35,801 bases of DNA from positions 1 to 35,801 of the forward strand of contig JACQZV010000082.1 of assembly GCA_016213695.1 (NCBI GenBank). The letters are read 5' to 3'. This stretch comes from Acidobacteriota bacterium. Its GTDB lineage: Bacteria; Acidobacteriota; Vicinamibacteria; Vicinamibacterales; UBA2999. Made by a program: the position numbers and the translations under genes. This document shows positions 7,079 to 14,563 of the stretch, piece after piece (the stretch's first letter is position 1; each line of letters begins with the position of its first letter). Below the pieces are notes generated by a model. The model was not told where the DNA came from and ran no database searches. It was given only the letters and a program-made list of their open reading frames with translations.

Positions 7079-9099
7079 TTCTTCCCCTGCACGACCGTCT
7101 GCGCGCGCATCTCGGACGTCTGCTGGCGCAGCTGTACTCCCTCGACGCGCAGACGACGCCGGCCGTGCCGCTCGAGTATCCGCCCACCCGCGAGCTGGGC
7201 GACCTCGGCACGCCCGTGGCGTTCGAGCTCGCGCGCCGGCTGCGCAAGGCGCCGCGCGCCATCGCCCAGGCGATCGCGGGCGCATTCGGTGCGCTTGAGG
7301 GGGTGGCGCGAGTGGCGGCCGCCCCCAACGGCTACCTGAACTTCTTCCTGGAACGCCGCGGCTTCCTCCTGGATCGGCTCCTGCCCGACACGTCCCGCCG
7401 GCCGCCGGCAACGGCCGCCAAGGCGATCGTCGAGCACACGGCCATCAATCCGAACAAGGCCGCGCATATCGGCCACCTCCGCAACTCCACGCTCGGCGAC
7501 ACGCTCGTACGCGTCCTGCGTTTCCGCGGAGTGCCGGTCGAGGTGCAGAACTACATCGATGACACCGGCGTGCAGGTGGCCGACGTCGTTGTCGGCTTCC
7601 GCGTGCTGGAACAGAAGACACTCGACCAGATCCGCGAGCTCGCCGGCTCGACGCGCTTCGACTACTACTGCTGGGACCTCTACGCCCGCGTCACCGAATG
7701 GTACGAGCAGGACACGGCGCGGCTGACGCATCGCGCCGAGACGCTGCACGCCATCGAGCACGGCGGCACCGACGCCGCCGACGCCGCGGCGTTCATCGCC
7801 GACCGCATCGTCCGCTGCCATCTGCAGACGATGGCGCGGATGAACGTGGACTACGACCTGCTCTCGTGGGAAGGCGACATCCTGCGGCTGCAGTTCTGGG
7901 CGCAGGCCTTCGAGGTCCTGAAAGCAAGCGGCGCCGTGTACCTGCAGACCGAGGGACGACTCGCCGGCTGCTGGGTGATGCCGATTCAGGACGAACCGGA
8001 AGCCCACAGCCCGAAGCCTGAAGCCCGCAGCGAACCTGCCGACGAGGAGGATCAGGCGGAAGAGCGCGAGAAAGTGATTGTCCGGTCCAACGGCGTCGTC
8101 ACCTACGTCGGCAAGGACATCGCGTATCAGTTCTGGAAGCTCGGGCTGCTCGGGCGCGACTTTCAGTACCGCGTCTTCGCCGGCCGTCCCGAGGGGCCGC
8201 TCTGGGCAACGTGTTCGTCGGGCGGAGAGACCGATCATCCGGCGTTTGGCGGCGCGGCGTACGTGTACAACGTCATCGACGTCCGGCAGTCCTACCTGCA
8301 GAAACTGCTCAAGCAGGCGCTGATCGCCTCCGGCCACCCGGAGGCGGCCGAGCGATCGCACCACTTCTCGTACGAGATGGTGGCACTGTCGCACGCTACG
8401 GCGCGCGAGCTGGGCTACGCGCCGCCTGCCGGGTCGGAGGACGCCACACGCCCCTTCGTCGAGGTGTCGGGGCGCAAGGGGCTGGGCGTCAAAGCGGACG
8501 ACCTCCTGGACACGCTGGTGCGCAACGCCGGGCGCGAGGTCGCGTCGCGCAACCCGGAGCTCGGCGAGGCCGAGCGGGAGCGCATCGCGCAGATGATCGG
8601 GATCGCGGCCGTGCGGTACTTCCTCATCAAGTTCTCGCGCACGAAGATCATCGCCTTCGACCTCGAGGAAGCGCTGAGCTTCGAAGGCGAAAGCGGCCCC
8701 TACATCCAGTACGCGGTGGTGCGGGCCAACAACATCTTCCAGAAGCTGTGGCAGCGCGACGGGCTGAACGAGGCGGGCGTCGTGGCCTCGCTCGCGAACG
8801 TGCCGGCCGCGGAGCTGGAGGGCGGGAACGGCGGCCACGAGCTGTGGCAGCTCGTGCTCGACGCGTCGCGGCTCGATGAGGTGGTCGAGCAGGTCGTCCG
8901 ATCGCTCGAATTCTCGGTGCTCGCCAAGTATGCGTTCTCGCTCGCGCAGGCGTTCAACGCCTTCTACCACCGCTCGCCCATCCTGAACGAGGAACGGGAT
9001 GACGTCCGGCGCTGGCGCGCGGCGGCGGTCATCTACCTCCGGGATCAGCTCACGCGCGCACTCGACCTGATGGGCATCGGCGTGCCCCCGAGAATGTAA
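7075..9099 (+). CDS. argS: Arginyl-tRNA synthetase, with a repeat-derived insertion
   Basis: 674 aa, about 100 longer than typical ArgRS. The class I HIGH motif is at residues 131-134 (AAHIGHLRN), with the preceding HTAINPNKA characteristic of ArgRS. RSNGVVTYVGKDIAYQFWK and SGRKGLGVKADDLL (KMSKS-region equivalent) follow, and the C-terminal DALR anticodon-binding domain ends near RDQLTRALDLMGIGVP. It charges tRNA-Arg with arginine. Between GCWVMPIQ and VIVRSNG there is an acidic, Pro-rich stretch (residues about 305-333) that I would not expect in the family; its first part is encoded by a period-7 DNA repeat (7999-8033). The frame stays open, so the insertion appears tolerated. Confidence 0.96.
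   Translation: MILPLHDRLRAHLGRLLAQLYSLDAQTTPAVPLEYPPTRELGDLGTPVAFELARRLRKAPRAIAQAIAGAFGALEGVARVAAAPNGYLNFFLERRGFLLDRLLPDTSRRPPATAAKAIVEHTAINPNKAAHIGHLRNSTLGDTLVRVLRFRGVPVEVQNYIDDTGVQVADVVVGFRVLEQKTLDQIRELAGSTRFDYYCWDLYARVTEWYEQDTARLTHRAETLHAIEHGGTDAADAAAFIADRIVRCHLQTMARMNVDYDLLSWEGDILRLQFWAQAFEVLKASGAVYLQTEGRLAGCWVMPIQDEPEAHSPKPEARSEPADEEDQAEEREKVIVRSNGVVTYVGKDIAYQFWKLGLLGRDFQYRVFAGRPEGPLWATCSSGGETDHPAFGGAAYVYNVIDVRQSYLQKLLKQALIASGHPEAAERSHHFSYEMVALSHATARELGYAPPAGSEDATRPFVEVSGRKGLGVKADDLLDTLVRNAGREVASRNPELGEAERERIAQMIGIAAVRYFLIKFSRTKIIAFDLEEALSFEGESGPYIQYAVVRANNIFQKLWQRDGLNEAGVVASLANVPAAELEGGNGGHELWQLVLDASRLDEVVEQVVRSLEFSVLAKYAFSLAQAFNAFYHRSPILNEERDDVRRWRAAAVIYLRDQLTRALDLMGIGVPPRM
7999..8033. 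repeat. Period-7 tandem array inside argS
   Basis: Five degenerate heptamers, GAAGCCC, ACAGCCC, GAAGCCT, GAAGCCC and GCAGCGA, encode part of the extra loop of ArgRS. On the opposite strand, 25 of 28 bases match the array at 31360-31387, in the same unit order. It is thus one copy of a dispersed element that sits in-frame in a coding region. Confidence 0.8.
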
Positions 9100-9107
9100 A
9101 CCGCCAC

Positions 9108-9803
9108 ATGCCCGTGATCGCAATTGCACGCTGCAGCAAGCTGCCCGATTACGAGGAATCGGTGCGGCGTGCCGGCGGCGATCCGTGGGTGATCGACCAC
9201 AACAGCGATCCCGCCCCGGACGTGATCGCCCGCGCGGGCGGTCTGCTGCTGACCGGCGGCGGCGACGTGGACCCGTCGACGTACGGGGAGCCGGCCCATC
9301 CGACGTTTTCCGCGGCCGAGGCGGGGCGCGACGCATACGAGATCGACCTGGTGCGGCGCGCCATCGAGGCGGACCTGCCGGTCCTGGCCATCTGCCGCGG
9401 CATCCAGCTGCTGAACGTGGCGCGCGGCGGCACGCTCGTCCAGGACATCCCGTCGCAGGTGGCCGGCGCGTGCCCGCACAAGCTCGAAAGCCCCGCGCAT
9501 CCGCCGTTCACTCTCGCGCACGACGTCCGGATCGAAAGAGATTCCGGCCTGGCGCGGCTCGTGGCCGAGGCGGGCGGCACGGTCGAGCGCGTTCAGGTGA
9601 ACAGCCGCCATCACCAGGCCGTGAAGGCGCTCGGCGAGGGACTCGTCACGGCCGCCACAGCTCCTGACGGTGTCATCGAAGCGGTGGAAGATCCGGCGCG
9701 GCGCTTCTGCCTCGGCGTGCAGTGGCACCCGGAGAACTTCTATCGCACGGGCGAGTTCCGGACGCTGTTCGAAGCGCTCGTGAACGCCGCGACGCGCCCG
9801 TAG
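9108..9803 (+). CDS. Gamma-glutamyl-gamma-aminobutyrate hydrolase-like protein (class I glutamine amidotransferase fold, peptidase C26)
   Basis: 231 aa. The fold shows GLLLTGGGDVDPSTYGE (about residues 45-61), the nucleophile elbow AICRGIQLLNV with catalytic Cys near residue 99, RVQVNSRHHQAV and the His-Glu pair in GVQWHPENF. This layout matches PuuD-type hydrolases, which cleave gamma-glutamyl amide bonds such as gamma-Glu-GABA in putrescine breakdown. No other putrescine genes are nearby, so the substrate remains open. It starts 8 bp after argS and is likely in the same transcript as mobA-argS. The TAG stop lies in a GTAGGGCGGG element (see 9800-9830). Confidence 0.85.
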   Translation: MPVIAIARCSKLPDYEESVRRAGGDPWVIDHNSDPAPDVIARAGGLLLTGGGDVDPSTYGEPAHPTFSAAEAGRDAYEIDLVRRAIEADLPVLAICRGIQLLNVARGGTLVQDIPSQVAGACPHKLESPAHPPFTLAHDVRIERDSGLARLVAEAGGTVERVQVNSRHHQAVKALGEGLVTAATAPDGVIEAVEDPARRFCLGVQWHPENFYRTGEFRTLFEALVNAATRP

Positions 9804-9830
9804 GGCGGGCTCCGCCAAAGGCGCACCCGC
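9800..9830. terminator. GTAGGGCGGG element with a short hairpin between convergent genes
   Basis: The sequence begins GTAGGGCGGG, of which TAG is the stop codon of the upstream hydrolase. It contains a GGCGG/CCGCC stem with a 3-nt loop, followed by a second G/C block. There is no U-tract, so an intrinsic terminator is only possible. The same first ten bases recur at the stop of the gene at 27234-28241, so this may be a mobile or dispersed element rather than a dedicated terminator. Confidence 0.45.
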
Positions 9831-9847
9831 TTCGTACACCAATGCGA

Positions 9848-10264
9848 TCACACGAGGTCGCGCGGCAACAGCTCGGGACGACCCGGGATCGCCACGGCGG
9901 CAAAGTGCCGGAGATCGAGCGTCGCGATCGCGCTCGCCTTGAGCCGCACGGCCGTGGCAATCACCACCGCGTCAACCAGCCCGATCCGCAGCTTCGCATA
10001 GCGCGCCGACAGCGCGCGGGCGGCGTCGAGATCGGCCTCGTCGCCCCACGACACATGAAACCCGCCGTCGGCAAGGTCGGCCAGAAACGCCTCCTGCGCC
10101 CGCGGACCCACGTGGGCCGCGACCAGGTAGTCCACTTCCGGCAGGATGGCCCAGGGCAACACCCAGGCGGCGGGATTGCGCTCGTACAGGGCGCGGAGGG
10201 TCCGGTGATGGCGATCGCTGCGGTCGATGAGCGCCAGGATCGCGCCCGTGTCGGCGACGATCAC
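9848..10264 (-). CDS. vapC: VapC-like PIN-domain toxin
   Basis: 138 aa, standard for a PIN toxin. The acidic residues that bind metal are in place: Asp5 in VADTGAIL, Glu43 in ILPEVDYL, Asp98 in IGLVDAVVIATA and Asp117 in ATLDLRHF. PIN toxins cleave RNA, often initiator tRNA or rRNA, and are held inactive by their partner. It overlaps the upstream antitoxin gene by 4 bases, the usual vapBC order. RNA target is unknown. Confidence 0.85.
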   Translation of the reverse strand: MIVADTGAILALIDRSDRHHRTLRALYERNPAAWVLPWAILPEVDYLVAAHVGPRAQEAFLADLADGGFHVSWGDEADLDAARALSARYAKLRIGLVDAVVIATAVRLKASAIATLDLRHFAAVAIPGRPELLPRDLV

Positions 10265-10497
10265 CGGCGTTTCAGCCCGGCCAGCAGCTCCTCGGCGCGC
10301 TCGCTGAGGTCGCCGCGGCGGCTGGCGCCCGCCGCGACGCTCCGGGCGCGACGCGGCGGCGCTTCGCTCGCCGCATAGCGCGCCACCGCCTCACGCACGA
10401 GCTCGGCCGGCGCGCGCCCGCGGGCCCGGGCAATCGCCTTCAGGCGGCGGTAGTCGTCCGCATCGAGATACACGGTCGTCTTCTGCGTATCTGCCAT
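10261..10497 (-). CDS. vapB: Ribbon-helix-helix antitoxin, VapB-like
   Basis: 78 aa from the ATG at 10497 (MADTQKTTVYLDADDYRRLK). The N-terminal strand TTVYLDADDYRRLKAIARARGRAPAELVREAV is a ribbon-helix-helix DNA-binding domain; the C-terminal tail (about 50-78) would wrap the toxin. The frame stays open to 10584, but the extra 29 residues look non-coding, so I use the downstream ATG. The start codon lies within one of two CCATATATG boxes, a likely autoregulatory operator. No good Shine-Dalgarno is visible. Confidence 0.8.
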   Translation of the reverse strand: MADTQKTTVYLDADDYRRLKAIARARGRAPAELVREAVARYAASEAPPRRARSVAAGASRRGDLSERAEELLAGLKRR

Positions 10498-10514
10498 ATA
10501 TGCGCCATATATGG
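10494..10514. promoter_or_regulatory. Tandem CCATATATG boxes, candidate antitoxin operator
   Basis: CCATATATG (10494-10502) and the palindrome CCATATATGG (10505-10514) are spaced 11 bp apart, one helical turn, in a strongly AT-rich patch of an otherwise GC-rich region. The first box covers the antitoxin start codon. Ribbon-helix-helix antitoxins commonly bind tandem boxes with about this spacing to repress their own operon. The AT-rich stretch may also contain the promoter -10 region. Confidence 0.6.
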
Positions 10515-10585
10515 TAACAAGGCACCGATCGCGGAGCAACCCCGGCGCGCGCAGCGCCCGATGGCAGGCCCGGGCGACGCGCACG

Positions 10586-11929
10586 TCATCGACCCGGTGG
10601 CGGTCCCGGCCGCGACAAGGCGGTCACCGCCTCGACATGCGCGGTGTTCGGAAACAGGTCGATCCCGGTCACGCTGTCGAGCACGTAGCCGGCGTCGAGC
10701 AGGAGTCGCGTATCGCGCGCCAGCGTCGCCACGTCGCACGACACGTACACCACGCGCGCGGGCTGCGCGGCGACGATGCCGGCCAGCGCCGCCTTCGACA
10801 GGCCGGTCCGCGGCGGATCGACGATGAAGGTCGACGCCGGGTCCGCGGCGGCGCCGGGTCCGCCGCGCCCCGATGGTTCGCGCGTCGGGACCCGGCCCAC
10901 GTACGATTCGACGCTGCGGTGCTCGACCCTGACACGTGAGCGCAGCGGCTCCGCATTTTCGTCCAGCGACATGCCGCTGACGGGATCGCCCTCGACGAGC
11001 GTCACCTGCTCCGCGCCCGCCGCGGCGAGCGCGAGCCCGAAGAGCCCGACACCGGCGTACAGATCCACCACCGGCCCGGGCGGCACCAGCGCGACGACGC
11101 GGTGGACCAGCGGCTCGAGCAGGAAGCGGTTGCCCTGGAAGAACGCGCGCACGTCGCGGCGCAGGCGCAGCGCCCTTGCCGGGTCGCCCGGCCTGACGTG
11201 GAGCACGTCGCTCACCGACGGTGTCCCCGCCAGGATCTCGACGCCGGGACGGTCCGCGCGCGTCGCCGACAGACCCGTCAGCGCACCGGCAGCCGCGAGC
11301 GCTCCAAACCGCGAGGCCTCGACCCCCGATTGCAGCTCCAGGTGGCAGGCGCGCTCGTCGCCCGCGACGTTCTCGGCGATCTCCATCGCGTCGAGTCCGG
11401 CCAGCCGGTCGCGCGCCAGCACGCGCTCGACCGCCGCGATCCACTCCGTCGTCTGCGGCCGCAGCTGCCCCGTGGCCGCCGCGTCGCACAGCCGGTGCGT
11501 CCCCTCGCGGAAGAAGCCGAGCCTCCCGTCGCGCGCGTGCAGACGCGCCCGCATGCGGTAGCCGCGCTCGGGCGAGCCGACGACGTCCGGCGCCGCCGGC
11601 AGCGTGACCCTGCCGATGCGGCGCAGCGCGTCGCGGATGATCTCCGCCTTCAACCCGCGCTGCCGGTCGTATCCGATGTGCGCGAAGACGTTGCCGCCGC
11701 ACCGCCAGTCGGGGCCGGCCTCGCGGCGGTCGGGCGACGCGGTCAGCACTGCCGTGGTGGTGGCGTAGATCACGCTCTTCGACACGCGCTCGATCTGCGC
11801 GCGCACCCGCTCGCCGGGAATGGCGCCCCAGACGAGCGCCACCTGGCCGTCGTGCCGCGCCAGCATGCGGCCGCCGACCGCCGGCTTTTCTATGTCGAGG
11901 GTGATCTCGGATCCAGCTTCGGCAGTCAT
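10586..11929 (-). CDS. TrmA/RlmD-family RNA m5U methyltransferase
   Basis: 447 aa from ATG 11929 (preceded by GGGG; a GTG at 11935 is also possible). There is an N-terminal TRAM-like segment (about 6-60), then the methyltransferase domain with SAM motif DLYAGVGLFGLALA, the DPPRTGLS motif, the catalytic Cys in YVSCDVATLARD and the general-base Glu in NTAHVEAV. The family makes 5-methyluridine in rRNA or tRNA from SAM. The Fe-S cluster Cys set usual in RlmD is mostly missing: here DWRCGGNVFAHI keeps one Cys where CGGC is expected, so a cluster is doubtful. A Gly/Ala/Pro-rich loop precedes DPPR. The exact target base is not determinable. Confidence 0.85.
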   Translation of the reverse strand: MTAEAGSEITLDIEKPAVGGRMLARHDGQVALVWGAIPGERVRAQIERVSKSVIYATTTAVLTASPDRREAGPDWRCGGNVFAHIGYDRQRGLKAEIIRDALRRIGRVTLPAAPDVVGSPERGYRMRARLHARDGRLGFFREGTHRLCDAAATGQLRPQTTEWIAAVERVLARDRLAGLDAMEIAENVAGDERACHLELQSGVEASRFGALAAAGALTGLSATRADRPGVEILAGTPSVSDVLHVRPGDPARALRLRRDVRAFFQGNRFLLEPLVHRVVALVPPGPVVDLYAGVGLFGLALAAAGAEQVTLVEGDPVSGMSLDENAEPLRSRVRVEHRSVESYVGRVPTREPSGRGGPGAAADPASTFIVDPPRTGLSKAALAGIVAAQPARVVYVSCDVATLARDTRLLLDAGYVLDSVTGIDLFPNTAHVEAVTALSRPGPPPGR

Positions 11930-11940
11930 CGGCACCCCGA

Positions 11941-11972
11941 TCTCAGCGCCTCAGTGTCTCAGTGTTCCGTGG
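11941..11972. repeat. Period-8 array between two minus-strand genes
   Basis: Four degenerate octamers, TCTCAGCG, CCTCAGTG, TCTCAGTG and TTCCGTGG, fill most of the 58-bp gap between the hypothetical gene (stop at 11988) and the methyltransferase gene. It is of the same type as the arrays at 24915 and 29142. Confidence 0.7.
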
Positions 11973-11987
11973 GAGTGAACCACGCCC

Positions 11988-12704
11988 TCAGTCGAAGGCG
12001 ATCGTCGGAAGCCGGGCGTGCTCGCGCAGCAGCCGGTCGACGCACGCCTGTGCGGACTGCGCGTAGGCCGCCGGCGGCATACGCCCGCGGAACGGCGACA
12101 GCTGCGCCTCCGCCTCGGCGGCGAGGCGCGCCAGCGTGTCGCCGTCGGCGGCCGCCCGGGCGGCGTCGAGCAGCCGCGCGTCGAGGTCGCGAAGCCGCTG
12201 CAGCAGCGCCTCCCGCCGCTCCCCGCGCAGCGCCTTCGAGCCGGCACGCGCCGCATCCAGCTCGCGCACGACGTCGTCGAGCACCGCGTCAAGCGACCGA
12301 TCCTCGCCACCGCGGCGCGCCACGAGCCGGGCGACCACCCGGTCGAGGTGGCCTGACAGCGACTCGCGCCGCCGGCCACTCGCCTCCGCGTCCTCTGCTC
12401 CGCCCGCGCGCGCCTCGGCCTGCGCGACGCCCACGGCTCGCCGCCACTCGTCAAACACGTCCAGCACATCGGCGTCGCAGAACTCGATGCGCACCGGCCG
12501 CCGCCGCGGCCCCTTGGCGTAGTACCGTTCGAAGTATCGATCCACGCCGCGGAACACGATCTTGAGCGGGATGCCGCGCGCCGCCCACCCGCACACCTGC
12601 TCGAAGGCCGGCCCGACGATGCGGACCAGGTGGCCGTCGTTCTTACGGCACAGATAGCTCTCGACTTCGCGACAGTACGCGTCCCGATCCTCGCTCACAT
12701 CCAC
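11988..12704 (-). CDS. Conserved hypothetical protein
   Basis: 238 aa from a GTG at 12704 (a second in-frame GTG is at 12698). The N-terminal part (YCREVESYLCRKNDGHLVRIVGPAFEQV, then GIPLKIVFRGVDRYFERYYAKGPRRRPVRIEFCDADVLDVFDEW) looks like a compact conserved domain of about 95 residues. The rest is Ala/Arg/Glu-rich and probably helical. No signal peptide, membrane segment or recognisable catalytic motif is seen. Its start overlaps the end of birA by 10 bases, so the pair is probably co-translated. I do not recognise a function. Confidence 0.7.
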   Translation of the reverse strand: MDVSEDRDAYCREVESYLCRKNDGHLVRIVGPAFEQVCGWAARGIPLKIVFRGVDRYFERYYAKGPRRRPVRIEFCDADVLDVFDEWRRAVGVAQAEARAGGAEDAEASGRRRESLSGHLDRVVARLVARRGGEDRSLDAVLDDVVRELDAARAGSKALRGERREALLQRLRDLDARLLDAARAAADGDTLARLAAEAEAQLSPFRGRMPPAAYAQSAQACVDRLLREHARLPTIAFD

Positions 12705-13489
12705 ACCACTTCGCCGGACGTCACACGGATCGTACCGGCGTCGGTGCGCACGATCAGCGCGCCGGTGGCGTCGATGTCGTCCGCCGTCCCGTCAATCGGC
12801 GCACCGGGTGCGGCCCACCGGACCCTGCGCCCGAGGCTCGCCGCCGCCCGCATGCGCCAGACGCCGCACACGACATCGCCACGGCCGTCCCGCAGGTCCC
12901 CGTAGCGCCGCGCGAGTGCGGCGAGGCACTCGGCCAGCAGCAGTCCGCGGTCCACCGGCCGGCCCAGCTCGGCTTCGAGGCTCGTGGCCCTGGCGGCAAT
13001 CTCCGGCGGGTAGGCGGCGGGCATCACGTTGATGCCGAAGCCGAGGATGACGTACTGGATGTCGCGGACCGCGCTGGCTTCAGCGAGGACGCCCGCCAGC
13101 TTCCGCGGGCCGACGTACACGTCGTTGGGCCATTTCAGATCGACGCGCAGCCCCGCCGCCGCCTGCACGCCTTCCGCGACGGCAACGCCCGCCGCGATCG
13201 TGAGCATCGAGACCGCGTCGGGCGGCGGCCGCAGCACCGTCGACACGTAGAGCCCGGCGCCGGCAGGCGATGCCCACACGCGTCCCTGACGGCCGCGCCC
13301 GGCCGACTGCGCGTACGCCGCCACCACCGTGCCTTCGGCGGCGCCCCCCTCCGCGAGCGCCGCGGCCTCATCATTGGTGGACGAGACGTCGGCGTACCAG
13401 ACGATCTCGCGTGCGAACGCGCCGAGCCGATCCGCGGCTCGGGCCAGAGCTTCGCCGAACTCAGGGGGCAACGGCTGTGAGAGGTTCAT
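12695..13489 (-). CDS. birA: Biotin--[acetyl-CoA carboxylase] ligase BirA (monofunctional)
   Basis: 264 aa from ATG 13489. Key motifs are SSTNDEA (36-42), the biotinyl-AMP loop GRGRQGR (64-70), LKWPNDVYV and the C-terminal SH3-like cap ending VTSGEVVWM. It attaches biotin to carboxylase carrier proteins. There is no N-terminal helix-turn-helix, so it is unlikely to repress biotin genes. The frame extends upstream to 13591, but those 34 codons are translated repeat DNA (TREPEPKHPS type), so I reject the longer start. It precedes the hypothetical gene with a 10-base overlap. Confidence 0.92.
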   Translation of the reverse strand: MNLSQPLPPEFGEALARAADRLGAFAREIVWYADVSSTNDEAAALAEGGAAEGTVVAAYAQSAGRGRQGRVWASPAGAGLYVSTVLRPPPDAVSMLTIAAGVAVAEGVQAAAGLRVDLKWPNDVYVGPRKLAGVLAEASAVRDIQYVILGFGINVMPAAYPPEIAARATSLEAELGRPVDRGLLLAECLAALARRYGDLRDGRGDVVCGVWRMRAAASLGRRVRWAAPGAPIDGTADDIDATGALIVRTDAGTIRVTSGEVVWM

Positions 13490-13700
13490 GGGTGCACAGG
13501 TGCTTGGGTGCTTGGGTTCCGGTTCTCGGGTTCTCGGGTTCTTGGGTTCTTGGGTTCTTGGTGCACGGGTGGTTCTCAGGTTCGCCGGCATCTACAAATC
13601 GTTCAGCGAACCCGGACACCATGGGCACCTATGAACCGGAACCCGGGCACCCGAGCACCTGAGCACCCGAGCACCCGAGCACCTGAGCACCTGTGCACCC
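13490..13700. repeat. Large inverted pair of period-8 arrays between nadC and birA
   Basis: The whole intergenic space is low-complexity octamers. The left arm is made of GGTGCTTG and GGTTCTYG units. The right arm, read on the minus strand, is GGTGCTYR units. The outer ends are exact complements over 15 nt (13490-13504 with 13686-13700), and a second 12-nt exact pair links 13514-13525 with 13633-13644. Between these anchors the left arm has two GGTGCT units and the right has about six, as if the two arms began as the same array and changed copy number. It could form a long imperfect hairpin in both DNA and RNA. Confidence 0.85.
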
Positions 13701-13705
13701 TGTTT

Positions 13706-14563
13706 TCAGGCCGGTTCAATGTCGAAGCTGAGATCGGAGGCCGGCGCCGAGTGCGTCAGCGCGCCGATCGACACGCAGTCGGCGCCCGTGGCGGCCAGTT
13801 CCGGCATCCGCGACAGCGTGACGCCGCCGGAGATCTCGGTCTTCGCGCGGCCGCGGCAGCGCGTCACCGCGTCGGCGATATCCGCGGTCGTCATGTTGTC
13901 GAGCAGGACGATGTCGGCCCCGGCCCGCAGCGCCGCGTCCACCTGGTCGAGCGTGGCCGCCTCGACCTCGGTCGGCATCTCGCGGTTGGCCTTGCGCATC
14001 CGCCGCACCGCCGACTCGATCCCGCCCGACAGCGCCACATGGTTGTCCTTGATCAGAATGCCCACATCGAGTCCGCCACGGTGGTTGGTGCCGCCGCCGG
14101 CGCGCACCGCGTATTTCTCGAGCGCGCGCAGCAGCGGCGTCGTCTTCCGCGTGTCGAGCACCGTGATGCGGCCGCCGGCGGCGTCCACGAACTGCCGCGT
14201 CAGCGTGGCGATGCCGGACAGCCGCTGAAGGAAGTTGAGCGCGGTGCGCTCGGCGGTCAGCATCGCGGCCGCGTACCCGCGGTACTCGGCCACGATGGCG
14301 CCGGGCTCGCAGCGCTCGCCGTCGCGGCGGTGCATCGTGACCGCGACCGCCGGATCCATCTGCCGGAACGCCTCCGACGCGATGTCGAGCCCGGCGATGA
14401 CGCAGCGCGATTTCGCCACGATGGCGCCGCGCGCCTTCTGGCCGCGGTCGATGACCGCCTCGGTCGTCACGTCGCCCCAGCCGAAGTCTTCCGCGAGCGC
14501 GCGGCGGACGATCTCGCGGTACATGCCCGCGTCGAGCGGCTCGAGCGTGGGAACGCCGGTCAT
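13706..14563 (-). CDS. nadC: Nicotinate-nucleotide pyrophosphorylase (carboxylating)
   Basis: 285 aa from ATG 14563, typical size. It shows EDFGWGDVTTEAV (N-terminal), ERTALNFLQRLSGIAT, LDTRKTTPLLRALEKYAVRAGGGTNHRGGL with the phosphoribosyl-binding residues, ILIKDNHV, VEVEAATL-like and the C-terminal ISGGVTL and SIGALTHSAPASDLSFDI. QPRTase converts quinolinate and PRPP to nicotinate mononucleotide in NAD synthesis. The start overlaps the valS stop as ATGA. The frame is open further upstream, but that lies within valS and is rejected. The stop at 13706 directly abuts the large repeat block. Confidence 0.95.
   Translation of the reverse strand: MTGVPTLEPLDAGMYREIVRRALAEDFGWGDVTTEAVIDRGQKARGAIVAKSRCVIAGLDIASEAFRQMDPAVAVTMHRRDGERCEPGAIVAEYRGYAAAMLTAERTALNFLQRLSGIATLTRQFVDAAGGRITVLDTRKTTPLLRALEKYAVRAGGGTNHRGGLDVGILIKDNHVALSGGIESAVRRMRKANREMPTEVEAATLDQVDAALRAGADIVLLDNMTTADIADAVTRCRGRAKTEISGGVTLSRMPELAATGADCVSIGALTHSAPASDLSFDIEPA

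Noticed and set aside
7027..9336. 769-codon minus-strand frame over argS
   Set aside because: It is antisense to a clearly recognisable argS and has no recognisable domain.
9800..9830. Classic Rho-independent terminator
   Set aside because: The hairpin is short and there is no U-tract; I list it only as a possible terminator and shared element.
13490..13591. Upstream extension of birA
   Set aside because: The extra codons are translated repeat DNA; the ATG at 13489 fits the family start.
13490..13700. Possible CRISPR array
   Set aside because: Units are 8 bp without spacers and arranged as an inverted pair, which does not fit a CRISPR array.
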